From CAWHPS01 sp963831235 (GTDB lineage: Bacteria > Fibrobacterota > OXYB2-FULL-49-7 > JAEUSG01), in assembly GCA_963831235.1 (NCBI GenBank), contig CAWHPS010000059.1, positions 124,001 through 188,000 on the forward strand: 64,000 nucleotides of DNA, in the 5' to 3' direction. Positions 8,488 to 15,822 of this stretch are shown here, piece after piece (positions within the stretch are counted from its first letter, which is position 1; each line of letters opens with the position of its first letter). The position numbers and the translations under genes are program-made. Under the pieces are notes generated by a model. The model saw nothing but the letters and a program-made list of their open reading frames with translations, searched no databases and had not been told where the DNA came from.

Positions 8488-9699
8488 ATGTCCAATGATA
8501 ATATTATCAATTCGTTCTTGGGACTTCAAAGTTATGGTGTAGTTACATGGAAAAGACACAACAAGAAAAGTCTTGAAATTTGGCTGGAACCAAGGAAACA
8601 CAAATGGACGTGCGATGGGTGTGGCCGGACGTTCCAACATCACTACGATCATGTATGGGTTCGTCTGCGAGATTTGAATATCGGTCCGCATAAAGTCTGG
8701 CTGTGGGTTTGTCGACATCGAATTGACTGTCCTCAATGTGGAGTTCGTCGGGTTTCCCTTCCAATAGCACGTCCCCAATCTCGATGTACTCGTCGGTACG
8801 AGCGGTGGCTGTTTCAGTTGACAGGTGGTACGACATTGAAAGATGTATCCGATTGGACAGGAACTGATTGGAGGACAATCAAGGATGCTGAAATTCGCCA
8901 TATCGTTGGTTTGTTGAGAAAGCGGAACTTGGACGGAATTACCATTCTGGGTATCGACGAAGTGGCCGAGAAAAAAGGGCATCGCTACCTGACGATTGTA
9001 ACCGATTTGGAAAGCCACCGCGTTATTTGGGTGGGACGAAACCGCGACCGAGCAACCTTGCGAAAGTTCTTCAGCTGGTTTGGCCAAAAACGAAGCCGCC
9101 GACTTCGATGCGTGGTCATTGACATGCACGACCCCTATGAAGCAGAAATCCGGGCTCGTTGTCCGCGCGTCAAAATCGTCTACGATCATTTTCATGTTAT
9201 CAAGCCTCTGAGCTTGGCTATCGACAATATTCGTCGACGGCTCCAAAGCGAACTTCCACCAGAGGGGAGACGCCTTTTGAAAGGTTCCCGCTATTTGCTT
9301 TTGCGCCCAAGGGAAGATTTGAAGCAGTCGCAACGTGTCCGGCTCAAAGACCTGTTCCGCTTGCCCGCAAACGAAACATTGAACACTGCGTATATCCTCA
9401 AGGAGGATTTGCGGGTTGTTTTCCGCCGGATGAATCCCCGGCAAGCACGCGCCGAACTGAGTGAGTGGAAACACCGTGCTCGGGAAAGCGGTATTAAAGA
9501 AATCCTCGATTACATCAAGATGCTCGACCGTCGACGATTTGGCATTCTGAATTTCTTCAAGCTCCGGTGTACCAACGGCCTGAGTGAAGGGTTCAACAAT
9601 GTTGTCAAGACAATCAAGAAAAATGCTTATGGGTTTCATGATTGGCAATATTTTCGTCTTAAAATACTCCGCAAATGCGGAAATCTGGGAAATCACTGA
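8488..9699 (+). CDS. tnp: ISL3-family transposase
   Basis: A 403-residue DDE transposase. The N-terminal zinc-ribbon-like region has CDGCGRTF and CPQCGVRR. The helix-turn-helix segment is TTLKDVSDWTGTDWRTIKDAE. The catalytic core includes ILGIDEVAEKKGHRYLTIVTD, VVIDMHDPYEAEI with YDHFHVIK, and NGLSEGFNNVVKTIKKNAYGF, which carries the last acidic residue. Length and motifs fit the family, and the gene looks intact. A GAGGG ribosome site precedes the ATG. Confidence 0.93.
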   Translation: MSNDNIINSFLGLQSYGVVTWKRHNKKSLEIWLEPRKHKWTCDGCGRTFQHHYDHVWVRLRDLNIGPHKVWLWVCRHRIDCPQCGVRRVSLPIARPQSRCTRRYERWLFQLTGGTTLKDVSDWTGTDWRTIKDAEIRHIVGLLRKRNLDGITILGIDEVAEKKGHRYLTIVTDLESHRVIWVGRNRDRATLRKFFSWFGQKRSRRLRCVVIDMHDPYEAEIRARCPRVKIVYDHFHVIKPLSLAIDNIRRRLQSELPPEGRRLLKGSRYLLLRPREDLKQSQRVRLKDLFRLPANETLNTAYILKEDLRVVFRRMNPRQARAELSEWKHRARESGIKEILDYIKMLDRRRFGILNFFKLRCTNGLSEGFNNVVKTIKKNAYGFHDWQYFRLKILRKCGNLGNH

Positions 9700-9741
9700 T
9701 TTGATTGAGTTTCAAATCCATTTCATAGAGTGAGACCCACT

Positions 9742-10323
9742 GCAATTGCAGTTGATCCAATAATTATGATAAACGGATATCATACCACCATCATAACCTG
9801 CATTACTCAATGCAAACAACCATGTAACTTCATGAGATAAATCTTGACGCACTACCACACGTTCTGTTAAAGACAAACTGGTTTTCCATAAAATCTTTGG
9901 CTCTTTGCCCAAACACCCATACCCAATCCAATATATCCCTGAATCCCCTGCAGCAATCGCGCTGCCATTAAAAGGAGCAATATCTTTGGCGCCGCCAGGT
10001 ATAGGAAAGGCTGCATTATAATAAAGATTATTTGTGAATGACACGCCTGAATCACCTGCAGCAGATACTATGTATGTTTCAGTATCGCAATGAGACCAAT
10101 CCAGAAAAGCCATGTAAGCGGTTCCTTTGGTGTCAAACCATTCTGTCTGGTCCAGACGCTCCACGCCATTTGGACCTTCAGAGATAAATCCGTTGCCTAT
10201 TGACCATGCAGAACCATTAAGCCCGGCGTCACCGCCAACCGGAATGGTGCGAACAACCGTCAAATCCCCAAAGCCCGTAACAACCAGCCCAAAGACAACT
10301 GCCAGAAGCAATACCTTTTTCAT
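9742..10323 (-). pseudogene. 5' part of secreted propeller-like gene cut by ISL3 element
   Basis: Starts with a clear signal peptide (MKKVLLLAVVFGLVVTGFG) preceded by AAAGGAG. The mature region has repeated blade-like units (WSIGNGFISEGPNG, AYMAFLDWSHCD, GSAIAAGDSGIYWIGYG), suggesting a beta-propeller. The reading enters the IS at NCNC. Joining it to the 3' part through one target copy gives a frame off by one; a one-base shift near 9757-9775 would give ISVYH-IIGSTAIAEEPNYW. The gene had therefore probably decayed before or after insertion, or the sequence has indel errors. Confidence 0.75.
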
Positions 10324-10474
10324 GAGACACTCCTTTTTTTTGTTTGTTTTTCTTTTCTCCTGTTGATAAATATAGATTCAACAGAGGGCTTCAAGGAGGG
10401 TCAAGGGAAGAAACCGTTTTCTTGAGAAAACAGGGATGGAATTATTCAAGAGCCTTATTATGCATTGGACAAAG

Positions 10475-11014
10475 CTACACACGTGACGTGATTGAAGCTT
10501 TAATCCGCATGGCAAGGCCTGTTCTTTCCTGCTCTGTAAGAATATCCGACAATTCTCCGGCAATATTCTTGTCCGATATTTTCAAGGTTTCTTCTTTTAA
10601 AAATCCGTAAAAGGCTTTTATCTCCAAAGGAGGTTTTCCAGGAAAATGAATAACACCTTTGGCATAGGCAGGCTTTTTTAATCTTTGGATCAATGTTTCA
10701 AGGTCCGGCTTTATACCCATGTTCAATAAAAAATGAATATCGTATAAATCCCGCATTAACCGTCGATCAAGCCAGGCTGACATTTTATTTGCCAGTGCTG
10801 TACCGAAATCCATAACAGCAATAACACGGGTGGGCTGGTTATAAATTTTGGACAATACAGCCGAAGTAAGGACTTCTGTCTTGCATTCAGTACCAACTTT
10901 TACCTCTACCTGAGCGGAAATATTATCAGCGCTCTTCATTATAATCCTGAAACATTTAGAATTCATGGAATATTCCAGTTCCATCCCTGGAATTTTATAC
11001 AGTGCATCTGATGT
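10475..11014 (-). pseudogene. 3' fragment of AbiEii/AbiGii-type nucleotidyltransferase
   Basis: About 180 codons stay open up to the edge of the IS4-family element. DFGTALANKMSAWLDRRLMRDLYDIHFLL is the characteristic C-terminal core of AbiEii-like toxins (written here as two parts: DFGTALANKMSAWLD and RRLMRDLYDIHFLL). The upstream GG-[ST]-x-D-x-D catalytic region is missing, evidently lost at the insertion. AbiEii toxins are nucleotidyltransferases that act on tRNA or nucleotides in abortive infection. This copy should be inactive. Confidence 0.72.
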
Positions 11015-12277
11015 ATCCCCTCATTCTTAGACATTTTTTTGTTGAAAAGAGACCCTCCTATTGCTATATCTTGTTTGAAGTTAAGACAAGAATAACAATT
11101 AAAATGGAGGGTCTCGTGAAAAAGATAATTGCTATGCCACAGGTACACAAGTTTGTTGATAATATTTTTGGAGAATCCTTGCACGCCAAGCAAGTGAAAT
11201 CGCTTGGACATGGTGTACTTGGCACCCTTTATAGTTCTCGATTGAGCAGTACCAGCATAGGTCGTGCGATGGCCACAGAACGTGAGGTTACGCCGAAGCA
11301 CGCAATTAAGCAGATGGATCGGCTTATTGGGAATACCAAGATTTCGATGAAAGACGGTCTTCAAGCGTTTGTTAAATATCTGATCTCCATGCGGAAGGAA
11401 TTGGTTGTTTCTCTGGACTGGACGGAATTTGATCAGGATGGTCATTCGGTGATAGCCGTCAATTTGGTTACGAAGCATGGGCGTGCTACGCCGTTGGTCT
11501 GGCGTACCGTCCGAAGCAGCTCTTTGAAAAACAGACGGAATCGGTACGAGCAAGATGTTTTGAAACTTTTGAAGGAACTGGTTCCTCCGGAAGTAAATGT
11601 GATTGTCTTGGCTGATCGTGGGTTTGCGAACATTCAATTTCACCGTTATATAGAGGAAAAACTGGATTGGGATTTCGTTATTCGGATGCGTGAGAATGTT
11701 TTTGTTGCAACCCAAGATGGCAGGAGTTTCAAAGTTCGTGACCGTGTTCCCAAGAATGGTCGTATCGCAGAATACCAGGAAGCCTTTTTGACAAAAAAAG
11801 AGCGCTGACCAAGGCCGTTGTATGTGTTAAGAAAAGAGGAATGAAAGAAGCATGGTCGTTGGCCACCAGTCTTAAGGGAAATAAAAAGCGTGTAGTGAAA
11901 CTGTATGCACGCCGTTTTACTTGTGAGGAAAATTTCCGGGATACAAAAGATGACCGTTTTGGTCTTGGACTGAAAGAAACCAGAGTCAGCACGCCGGAAC
12001 GTCATGATCGCCTGTTGCTGATTAATGCAATTGCGGTTATCCTTTTGACTCTGTTGGGAAGTGTCGGCGAAGAAATCGGTTATGATAAAAAGTTGAGAGC
12101 TAATACAGCGAAGATTCGGACGCATTCCCTTTTCAGACAAGGGAGAGAATATATCAAAGGTATTATCAGCAGTTATGTTGACGAATTTCAAGAACGCCTC
12201 TTTGCTTTAATCCGTTCTCATAAATTGAGTTATGAAACATTTTCAGTCATCTAAAATGAGGTTTACAATGAGGGGAT
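11015..12277. mobile_element. IS4-family insertion sequence, about 1263 bp
   Basis: Terminal inverted repeats begin ATCCCCTCATT at both ends (11015-11025 and the complement of 12267-12277), with weaker similarity further in. The element carries a split IS4-type transposase. The bases outside the two ends do not match, so no target duplication is visible. The left neighbour is an AbiEii 3' fragment and the right a DUF6788 5' fragment. This suggests a deletion or recombination through the element rather than a simple insertion. Confidence 0.8.
11116..12254 (+). CDS. tnp: IS4-family transposase split at an A7 tract
   Basis: The first frame has VVSLDWTEFDQDG (first catalytic Asp) and VIVLADRGFAN (second Asp), and stops at 11808. 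The second, in the -1 frame, holds the YREK signature (Y..R...E......K in YARRFTCEENFRDTK) with the catalytic Glu and runs to 12254. The frames join at seven consecutive A residues (11793-11799), read as A AAA AAA G, a classical -1 slippery site. A full-length active enzyme of about 380 residues therefore needs frameshifting, or the sequence has lost or gained a base. I prefer the GTG at 11116 because GGAGG lies six bases upstream. Confidence 0.8.
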
Positions 12278-12280
12278 CAC

Positions 12281-12453
12281 TCAGCGTTTGCCCATAAAAC
12301 AGACCCCCAGATAGAAAGCCAGATGGAGTTTTCCTTTTGAGCATTTGCAGGTGGGGTTACCGCAGGTCAGCTTTCGTTTGGAAATACTGCCCCGTATAAA
12401 AGGTTTTTCGCTGATTAGGGCGGTCAGCTTGGTTCTGGCGGATAATTCGTTCA
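12281..12453 (-). pseudogene. 5' fragment of a DUF6788-type small gene
   Basis: A 57-codon frame begins MNELSARTKLTALI and contains FIRGSISKRKLTCGNPTCKC followed by SKGKLH. This matches the RGSI..R..KCGKPNCRC.KG..H core of DUF6788, a small protein family of unknown function often near transposons. The normal C-terminal part is absent: the frame leaves the family pattern and stops 4 bp from the IS4 element, so the gene was truncated there. Confidence 0.6.
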
Positions 12454-12479
12454 TAGTAAGGGCTCCGTTTAATGGTAGA

Positions 12480-12515
12480 GATAAGGCTTACCTATTAATA
12501 TAAGTAAGCCTTATC
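12480..12515. repeat. Inverted repeat upstream of the DUF6788 fragment
   Basis: GATAAGGCTTAC (12480-12491) and its exact complement GTAAGCCTTATC (12504-12515) flank a 12-base AT-rich loop, 27 bases upstream of the DUF6788 start codon. It could be an operator or a folded leader. Nothing decides between them. Confidence 0.65.
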
Positions 12516-12624
12516 GCCAGTTGCAAGGAAATAATGCGGATGCGAATCTGCTATCTGTGAGTTTTAGAGCTAAGACTTTGAAAAATTAGGGGGTAATAAA
12601 AACGTTGCGGAATCGCTGACATTA

Positions 12625-12913
12625 TCATATGTGGACAATTGATGCGGAATTATCCATATACGCCAGTACGGCATCCGCTACATACTTGAGCATCTCATCC
12701 GTCATTTCCGGGTAAACAGGCAAGGCCAGAGATGTTTGGGTGGCTTTTTCAGAAACAGGCATATCGCCTTTCTTGTATCCCTGTCCTAACAGCCAGTTCT
12801 TTTACCGTATCAAATACGGTCACAAGCTTTGCTTCAGGTAATTTTGATATGGCATCAATGTGGTTTGTGGAAATTCGTCCGCAACCAAGAAGACCGATTT
12901 GCACTTTATCCAT
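12625..12913 (-). pseudogene. Collapsed copy of the wlbA-like/degT gene pair
   Basis: The reverse strand starts like the intact oxidoreductase at 17187-18218: DKVQIGLLGCGRIS, then NHIDAISKLPEAKLV, for about 40 codons. Near 12776-12784 it jumps to the C-terminus of the DegT aminotransferase at 15823-16923 (GDMPVSEKATQTSLALPVYP, LKYVADAVLAYM). Everything between these points, about 2 kb in the intact pair, is missing. The gene order is the same as in the intact copy, so this is a duplicate that lost its middle by one deletion. It is not expected to make a functional protein. Confidence 0.85.
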
Positions 12914-12995
12914 GAAAGTTCTCCTTACCCAACACATATTTTCTTTATTTCATCTTGAAAAAAAAGGTTATGATTTTATAATATTTTTTTAACAT

Positions 12996-13027
12996 ACTTA
13001 ATTCATTATTTTAGCTTCAAATAAAGC
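12996..13027. repeat. 32-bp exact repeat shared with 18331-18362
   Basis: The 32 bases starting ACTTAATTCATTATTTTAGC are identical to 18331-18362, and the neighbouring ~60 bases on the left are diverged but alignable. It is the duplicated upstream region of the oxidoreductase gene, supporting a duplication of the whole aminotransferase/oxidoreductase/promoter block. Confidence 0.85.
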
Positions 13028-13103
13028 AACATGAAGCCGCCGCATAGCCGCACACACAAGCATTGCCTAAAACAATCTCTATTGCTTATTTTTCCTACCA
13101 CTT

Positions 13104-14654
13104 ATGAAACGTTTCTTTAACATTGCCGGTCCATGCATCCCGTCAGAACATTATACGCTGACAACACTGGATAGATGTCCTGATATCGGCCAATTAATTG
13201 AATCAAAACAATATTTCGTAATTCATGCGGCCCGTCAATGCGGCAAAACAACCCTCCTGAATGCACTGGAATTTGATCTTAACAGGGATGGTAAATATGT
13301 CGCCCTATACTGTTCACTTGAAACAATTCAGGGAATAATTGACCCGAAAGAAGGCATTCCCGCCATCGTCAGGGCAATATTACACCGTATCAAATTCCAT
13401 CCTGTGCTGAAGCAATTGATTCTTCCAAAACCTGATTACACGGATTTCAATACAGTTGTGAATGACCTGCTCTCTTCTCTTGCAGGCACCATAAGCAAAC
13501 CACTTGTTGTTCTGTTCGACGAAGCGGATTGTCTTTCCGAGCAAACGCTCATCACATTTCTGCGGCAACTGCGTGACGGCTTTGTCAACAGAGTCCGAAG
13601 CCCCTTCCCTTCTTCCATAGCCCTTGTCGGCATGCGCGACATCCGGGACTACAAGGCTAAAATCCGTGGTGATGCAAATACGCTTGGCTCCGCAAGTCCG
13701 TTCAATATCATTACAAAATCCCTGACACTCACAAACTTCACTCGCGAAGAGATCGCAGCACTTTATCAACAGCATACGGAAGAAACCGGCCAGATATTTG
13801 AGAATGACGCTATTGACAGGGCTTCCTACTGGACCTGCGGACAACCATGGCTTGTAAATGCCATTGCGCGCGAATGCGTGGAAAAATTGCTTGACAGAGA
13901 CTATTCCAAACCCGTCACCACAGAATTAATAGACATAGCCGCCGAAAACCTGCTTCGCCGCCGCGACACACATATCGACTACCTCATGGAAAGGCTCAAG
14001 GAAGAGTGGGTGCGCAGTGTTGTTGAACCGGTCATCATTGGCAAAGAACTGGCAGTGACATATGATAATCCCGACAGGTTGTTTTGCATTGATTTGGGAC
14101 TTCTTAAAGAAGACAAGGGTTTTTTGTGCCCATCCAATCCAATCTACGCCGAAGTCATAATCCGCGCACTCTCTTTCACTGCTCAATATTCCATGCAGAC
14201 AATGGTCGAGGAAACACCGTGGGTGCAGGACGACAAACTCGACATGAACGGCCTATTAAAAGCCTTCCAGCAGTTCTGGAGAGAGAATTCCGAAGCCTAC
14301 ACACAAAAGGCTGTTCAATATACCGAAGCCGCGCCGCATCTCATCCTCCAGGCTTTCCTGCAGCGCGCTATAAACGGCGGAGGTCAAATTGTCCGCGAGT
14401 TTGCGCTGGGAAAGATGCGCCTCGATTTGCTGGTGATTTACAAAACAGGGCGCTATCCCATAGAGATAAAGCTCAAGTATCAGCTGAAAGCCAAAGACCC
14501 GCGCACGCAGTTGCTCGCATACATGGATCGCACCGGAACAAAGGAAGGATGGCTTGTGATCTTTGACCAAGATTCTTCCGTGAGCTGGGAAGAAAAGATT
14601 AGGTGGGAGACCGATACGATTCAGGGAAAGATTGTCCATACTGTCTGGTGTTGA
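13104..14654 (+). CDS. AAA-like ATPase with C-terminal PD-(D/E)XK-like domain
   Basis: A 516-residue protein of the AAA-ATPase class common in mobile and defence islands. Walker A is AARQCGKTTLL (about 42-52) and Walker B is VVLFDEADCL (135-144). A sensor-like S-SIALVGMRD segment follows, then a winged-helix-like middle. Near the end RLDLLVIYKTGRYPIEIKL supplies D441 and E454-x-K456, the spacing of a PD-(D/E)XK nuclease fold. The family is usually a single gene of this size; its biological role is not established. Here it is followed closely by an AbiEii-type gene and a small ORF. A fragment of its own coding region recurs at 15718-15819. Confidence 0.8.
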   Translation: MKRFFNIAGPCIPSEHYTLTTLDRCPDIGQLIESKQYFVIHAARQCGKTTLLNALEFDLNRDGKYVALYCSLETIQGIIDPKEGIPAIVRAILHRIKFHPVLKQLILPKPDYTDFNTVVNDLLSSLAGTISKPLVVLFDEADCLSEQTLITFLRQLRDGFVNRVRSPFPSSIALVGMRDIRDYKAKIRGDANTLGSASPFNIITKSLTLTNFTREEIAALYQQHTEETGQIFENDAIDRASYWTCGQPWLVNAIARECVEKLLDRDYSKPVTTELIDIAAENLLRRRDTHIDYLMERLKEEWVRSVVEPVIIGKELAVTYDNPDRLFCIDLGLLKEDKGFLCPSNPIYAEVIIRALSFTAQYSMQTMVEETPWVQDDKLDMNGLLKAFQQFWRENSEAYTQKAVQYTEAAPHLILQAFLQRAINGGGQIVREFALGKMRLDLLVIYKTGRYPIEIKLKYQLKAKDPRTQLLAYMDRTGTKEGWLVIFDQDSSVSWEEKIRWETDTIQGKIVHTVWC

Positions 14655-14676
14655 GCCGGAGGACATCTCATTTAAC

Positions 14677-15369
14677 ATGATTATCAAGAAACCTGACAAT
14701 ACTTCAAACTATGCCCTTGCCTGCCTTAATGCCCTTTCGGCAAGCAAAATGGGAGGCTGTGTTTCCATAGGAGGAGCGTTTGGATTATCCCACTATTATG
14801 AGTACCGTACAACCCACGATATAGACGCCTGGTGGGACGAAAAAACGTCTTTGCAGCAACAACAGGAAATTATCAGTTTGTTATCCACAGTGTTGGAAAA
14901 GTTCGGAACGGTACGAATCCGTATCTGGGGTGATGTTGCCAGTATTGAATTAATTCAGGAATCCAAAACTGTTTTCAGTTTTCAAATCGCGAAGAGATCG
15001 GCGCTTCTTGAAGAACCGGTACCTTCACCCTGGGCAGGTGTACCCCTGGATAGTTTTTCAGATTTAATCGCATCAAAGATGACCGCTTTGGTTGAACGCG
15101 GGGCGCCAAGAGATTTCAGGGACATCTATACGCTTTGCAGCAATAAACTGATTGATATCGCGGCATGCTGGACGTTATGGGAGAAAAGACAAACTGCGGC
15201 GCACGGAGACACCGATAAGAACAGGGCCAGGCTGGCCATTGAGTCTCACATGGAACGTATTACGCTGCATCGCCCATTAGACTCTATTCAAGATTCGAAT
15301 GGGCGCATCGAAGCTGAAAAATTGAGAAACTGGTTCAAGGTGGAGGTGTTAAATGCCGGAATGGCTTGA
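14677..15369 (+). CDS. AbiEii/AbiGii-type nucleotidyltransferase
   Basis: About 230 residues. SIGGAFGLSHYYEYRTTHDIDAW gives the family's GG-[AT]-x-[ST]...R-x-[ST]-x-D-x-D pattern (SIGGAFGLSHY and RTTHDIDAWW), with the two Asp as catalytic carboxylates. LIASKMTALVERGAPRDFRD with DIYTL is the C-terminal core. Such proteins are toxins of type IV abortive-infection modules or stand-alone nucleotidyltransferases. The only in-frame ATG near the AAA stop is at 14677; GGAGGA lies ~15 bases upstream, which is rather far. The next gene overlaps by 17 bases. Confidence 0.75.
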   Translation: MIIKKPDNTSNYALACLNALSASKMGGCVSIGGAFGLSHYYEYRTTHDIDAWWDEKTSLQQQQEIISLLSTVLEKFGTVRIRIWGDVASIELIQESKTVFSFQIAKRSALLEEPVPSPWAGVPLDSFSDLIASKMTALVERGAPRDFRDIYTLCSNKLIDIAACWTLWEKRQTAAHGDTDKNRARLAIESHMERITLHRPLDSIQDSNGRIEAEKLRNWFKVEVLNAGMA

Positions 15370-15658
15370 TGCTGCTCTTTATCCTGATAAAATTTCGCCG
15401 GATAAATTGACCTCTTTAGCTGAAAAAGTGGATTTTCTTTCTCGCCTTTGCGCTGCCTGGGATTTCGGGATTTTACCCTATACCGCGACCATTCTTGAAA
15501 TTCGAAAGCAGAATTGGAGAAGCGCGGTTGAAGCTTGCAGGCTTTTGACTTCATCCGCCTATCATTTATTGAGGTCATGGCATGGATTGAGCCCATTGCC
15601 ATATCTTGGAACACGCATGGGATATATCTATGATGATGAAAGTTTGATGCATGTATAA
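15353..15658 (+). CDS. Small ORF overlapping the AbiEii-type gene
   Basis: A 101-residue protein starting MPEWLDAALYPDKISPDKLT, read from an ATG inside the end of the previous gene with GGAGG a few bases before it. It is soluble, helical and has a Trp/Tyr-rich end (YLGTRMGYIYDDESLMHV). I do not recognise the family. Its tight overlap suggests it works with the nucleotidyltransferase, possibly as its antitoxin or regulator, though gene order (second, not first) differs from AbiEi-AbiEii. Confidence 0.6.
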   Translation: MPEWLDAALYPDKISPDKLTSLAEKVDFLSRLCAAWDFGILPYTATILEIRKQNWRSAVEACRLLTSSAYHLLRSWHGLSPLPYLGTRMGYIYDDESLMHV

Positions 15659-15676
15659 ACAACCGGAATAAGGGGA

Positions 15677-15819
15677 CAAAACGCCACCTATCTTGCCGAA
15701 CTGCTTTTATCCGAGCTATTCCTAAGCCTACACCAAAAAGGCTGTTCAACCGAAGCCACGCCGCAGTTGATACTGCAAGCCTTCCTGCAATGGGTCATAA
15801 ACGGCGGAGGTCAAATTGT
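15677..15819. pseudogene. Fused scars of gmd (5' part) and the AAA gene
   Basis: 15687-15712 is identical over 26 bases to the gmd coding region at 18573-18598 (CCTATCTTGCCGAACTGCTT...), with weaker similarity on the left. From 15718 to 15819 the sequence aligns to 14286-14392 inside the AAA gene (CGGCGGAGGTCAAATTGT at the end), with small indels. Neither stretch is an open gene. They lie directly beside the 3' end of the intact DegT gene. Confidence 0.8.
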
Positions 15820-15822
15820 TTT

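Larger units (their letters stand above)
8200..9741. mobile_element. ISL3-family insertion sequence, about 1542 bp
   Basis: The element carries one ISL3-type transposase and interrupts a secreted-protein gene. Both edges show the palindrome CTGCAATTGCAG followed inwards by TGGGT. With the family's usual 8-bp target duplication the only symmetrical solution is GCAATTGC (8192-8199 and 9742-9749), with ends starting AGTGGGT. Beyond AGTGGGT the two ends match only loosely. A strong hairpin lies near the left end (8278-8336). Confidence 0.75.

Noticed and set aside
8263..9696. 477-codon reverse frame across the ISL3 element
   Set aside because: Antisense to the transposase, lacks family motifs and has a low-complexity composition. 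The forward frame has all ISL3 motifs.
10410..10440. GTTTTC/GAAAAC stem near the AbiEii fragment as a terminator
   Set aside because: Stem of six bases with no T run in either direction.
10963..11715. 250-codon reverse frame across the IS4 element
   Set aside because: Antisense to the transposase coding region and crosses the IS boundary.
12561..12572. GTTTTAGAGCTA, as in type II CRISPR repeats
   Set aside because: Single copy, no spacers, no anti-repeat or cas genes nearby. A 12-base chance match in AT-rich DNA.
12749..12937. A separate small oxidoreductase gene
   Set aside because: The frame leaves the family after ~40 codons at a deletion joint; it is the collapsed copy described at 12625-12913.
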